Shown here: one piece after another, positions 62,504 through 64,000 of the stretch
How the letters are laid out: each line of letters starts with the position of its first letter
How positions within the stretch are numbered: the first letter of the stretch is position 1
Assembly (NCBI GenBank): GCA_019359095.1
Contig: JAHHHZ010000027.1
Location: forward strand, 110,749-174,748
Source: Pleurocapsa minor HA4230-MV1
Lineage (GTDB): Bacteria; Cyanobacteriota; Cyanobacteriia; Cyanobacteriales; Xenococcaceae
Length of the DNA: 64,000 nucleotides
Reading direction: 5' to 3'
The notes under the pieces: generated by a model
Seen by the model: the letters and a program-made list of their open reading frames with translations, nothing else
Database searches by the model: none
What the model was told of the DNA's origin: nothing
Translations under genes and position numbers: made by a program

Positions 62504-63466
62504 TTAATTTTCCCAAATCCAGCTTTTTTTCTTTTTGGCGATCGCTTTTTGGAGATCGGGAGAAAGCCAAGAATAATACTGCGGATATACTGGTAGTCTT
62601 GCCTTTAAGCTCCATCCTGCTGATGGCAAAATTGCCGATAAAGATTCATAAGTTGAATGCGGATAATCGGGATTTACTTCATCTATCGGACTAATACCAC
62701 CCAAGTCTGTCGCTCCCGCACTGAGACACTCCAGTAAAAAACTAGCATCAGGAACTAGATTAGGAGGAATTTGAATTGCTATCTCAGAGGGCAAAATCGT
62801 TTTGGCTTGAGCAATTATGGCGGGTAGCTGTTGAGGATCGAAACTGGGAGCATTTAAGACTTGCTTAGTACCAACACTATGAGGCTGTAAAATTACTTCT
62901 TGGATATGTCCCCATTTCTGATGAATACGGGCGATCTCTTCTAAAGAATTTCTGATATCTGACTGTGTTTCGCCAATGCCTAACAATATTCCTGTGGTAA
63001 AAGGAATTTTTAATTTTCCTGCCCACTCTAACTGTTGCGATCGCAATTTTGGTTCTTTGCTGGGTGCATGTTTGTGTACGGTCTGCATAAATTGAGGATT
63101 AATTTGTTCCAGCATCAACCCCATCGAGACATTTACTTTTTTTAACTGCTCCATTTCTGGCCAACTTAAAGGGCCTACGTTGGTATGAGGTAAAAAACCA
63201 AAGGATAAAGCTAGCTCACATATTTCTTTTACTTTGGTAAACCATTTTATTCGCCTATTAGATTTAGGATGAACTTCTCCACTTAAAACCAAAATCTCGG
63301 CTACTCTTTCTAGATCTAATTGTTTCAAAATATCTAGTAGCTCAGACTTTGTTAATGAATCATCTGCTTCTGGGTCAAGGCGAAAATTGCAGTAGCTACA
63401 TCGATTAAAACATTCGTAGGTAGGAACTACTGTGTGAGCAGGACTAAAGGTGATGACAGAACTCAT
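62504..63466 (-). CDS. cofG: 7,8-didemethyl-8-hydroxy-5-deazariboflavin synthase, CofG subunit
   Basis: A 320-residue radical SAM enzyme. It makes the deazaflavin (Fo) chromophore with CofH; cyanobacteria use it in DNA photolyases. The [4Fe-4S] motif is CFNRCSYC (CX3CX2C). The start ATG at 63466 (MSSVITFSPAHTV) is preferred over the upstream ATG at 63529, which adds a 21-residue tail. CofG family blocks ILVLSGEVHPKSN, GLMLEQINP and GGISPIDEVNPDYP are present. The CofH gene is not in the window. Confidence 0.92.
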   Translation of the reverse strand: MSSVITFSPAHTVVPTYECFNRCSYCNFRLDPEADDSLTKSELLDILKQLDLERVAEILVLSGEVHPKSNRRIKWFTKVKEICELALSFGFLPHTNVGPLSWPEMEQLKKVNVSMGLMLEQINPQFMQTVHKHAPSKEPKLRSQQLEWAGKLKIPFTTGILLGIGETQSDIRNSLEEIARIHQKWGHIQEVILQPHSVGTKQVLNAPSFDPQQLPAIIAQAKTILPSEIAIQIPPNLVPDASFLLECLSAGATDLGGISPIDEVNPDYPHSTYESLSAILPSAGWSLKARLPVYPQYYSWLSPDLQKAIAKKKKSWIWEN

Positions 63467-63524
63467 TGACTTAATATATAAACGATACTTATTTGTTATA
63501 TAAGATAATATTTTATTAAAATTG

Positions 63525-63554
63525 TTCACATAACTAAAAGAAATGCTTTATAGT
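63525..63554 (+). promoter_or_regulatory. psbA promoter
   Basis: TTCACA (63525-63530) and TATAGT (63549-63554) with an 18-base spacer fit a strong sigma-70 promoter. The start of transcription would lie near 63561, about 50 bases before the ATG, a leader length typical for psbA. Confidence 0.6.
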
Positions 63555-63612
63555 AAAAGGGTCAGTTCAATAGAACCTAGACAAATAAATAAATAAAGCA
63601 ATCATAAACACA

Positions 63613-64000
63613 ATGACAACTACTTTACAACAGCGCGAAACACGCGGTGCTTGGGAGAATTTCTGTCAGTGGGTAACTAGCACCAACAACCGCATCTATG
63701 TCGGTTGGTTCGGCGTCTTGATGATCCCCACCCTCCTAGCAGCAACAACTTGTTTCCTGATCGCCTTCGTCGCAGCACCTCCTGTAGACATCGATGGAAT
63801 CCGTGAGCCTGTAGCAGGTTCCTTGATCTACGGCAACAACATCATCTCTGGAGCAGTAGTACCTAGCTCCAATGCAATCGGTCTACACTTCTACCCAATT
63901 TGGGAAGCAGCATCCTTAGACGAGTGGTTATACAACGGTGGCCCTTACCAGTTGATTATTTTCCACTTCTTGATCGGTGTATTCTCATACCTCGGTCGTC
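63613..64000 (+). CDS. psbA: Photosystem II D1 protein, 5' part (cut by the window edge)
   Basis: The first 129 codons of D1 are present: [20 protein letters not shown], then [20 protein letters not shown], helix A, and [21 protein letters not shown]1 binds the electron carriers and Mn cluster of photosystem II in the thylakoid membrane. Residue 130 (Gln or Glu, which separates low- and high-light forms) lies just past the edge. Cyanobacteria usually have several psbA copies; this window shows one. Confidence 0.98.
   Translation, partial: MTTTLQQRETRGAWENFCQWVTSTNNRIYVGWFGVLMIPTLLAATTCFLIAFVAAPPVDIDGIREPVAGSLIYGNNIISGAVVPSSNAIGLHFYPIWEAASLDEWLYNGGPYQLIIFHFLIGVFSYLGR

Overview
The window comes from a cyanobacterium. 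The evidence is the psbA (photosystem II D1) start at the right edge, the many GCGATCGC (HIP1) octamers, and cyanobacterial marker genes: cphA/cphB, sbtA/sbtB, pxcA, ycf20-like, a Tab2 homologue, a cyanobacterial-type rnpB and a Yfr1 small RNA. Low GC, many dispersed palindromic repeats and a mosaic of housekeeping and exopolysaccharide genes suit a large-genome coccoid or pleurocapsalean-type species. That placement is inference.

Layout. 0-6 kb: a PhnD-like lipoprotein, a heme-domain/HAMP membrane sensor and a Ser/Thr kinase, then glycerate kinase and two small membrane-protein genes. 6-9.5 kb: rnpB directly followed by an RNase III gene, then an OmpR-type response regulator and histidine kinase. 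9.5-15.6 kb: pxcA, the inorganic-carbon operon sbtA-sbtB-carbonic anhydrase, trxA and a LOG-family protein. 16-27 kb: an LpxB-like protein, a HAD phosphatase and an exopolysaccharide cluster (flippase, methyltransferase, pyruvyl transferase, two glycosyltransferases, EpsG-like polymerase). A 1.55-kb inverted-repeat-bounded segment splits that cluster. It has no transposase and carries an HExxH metallopeptidase-like gene overlapping a second unknown gene. 27-36 kb: Yfr1, yebC, a PHP-domain protein, a second RNase III, and a structured leader or sRNA ahead of a retropepsin-like/RimK/AstE-like operon. 36-41 kb: treY and a decayed ribosomal protein S1-like gene flanked by direct repeats. 41-54 kb: GST, Tab2, TPR, MEKHLA, Dus, lexA with its operator, a sugar-binding lipoprotein, ComFB, cphA-cphB, trmD and a YefM-YoeB toxin-antitoxin pair. 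54-61 kb: lhgO and a CDP-sugar/C-methyltransferase operon. 61-64 kb: a PD-(D/E)XK nuclease-like protein, tRNA-Lys, cofG and psbA.

Three themes connect the genes: carbon and nitrogen supply and storage (SbtA/B/CA, cyanophycin, trehalose), cell-surface glycan synthesis (two clusters), and RNA processing (RNase P RNA, two RNase III, Dus, TrmD). The most interesting items are the transposase-less cassette at 21894-23444, the leader with mutually exclusive hairpins at 32113-32210, and the S1 pseudogene between direct repeats. All functional names rest on motif recognition by eye; no database search was run.
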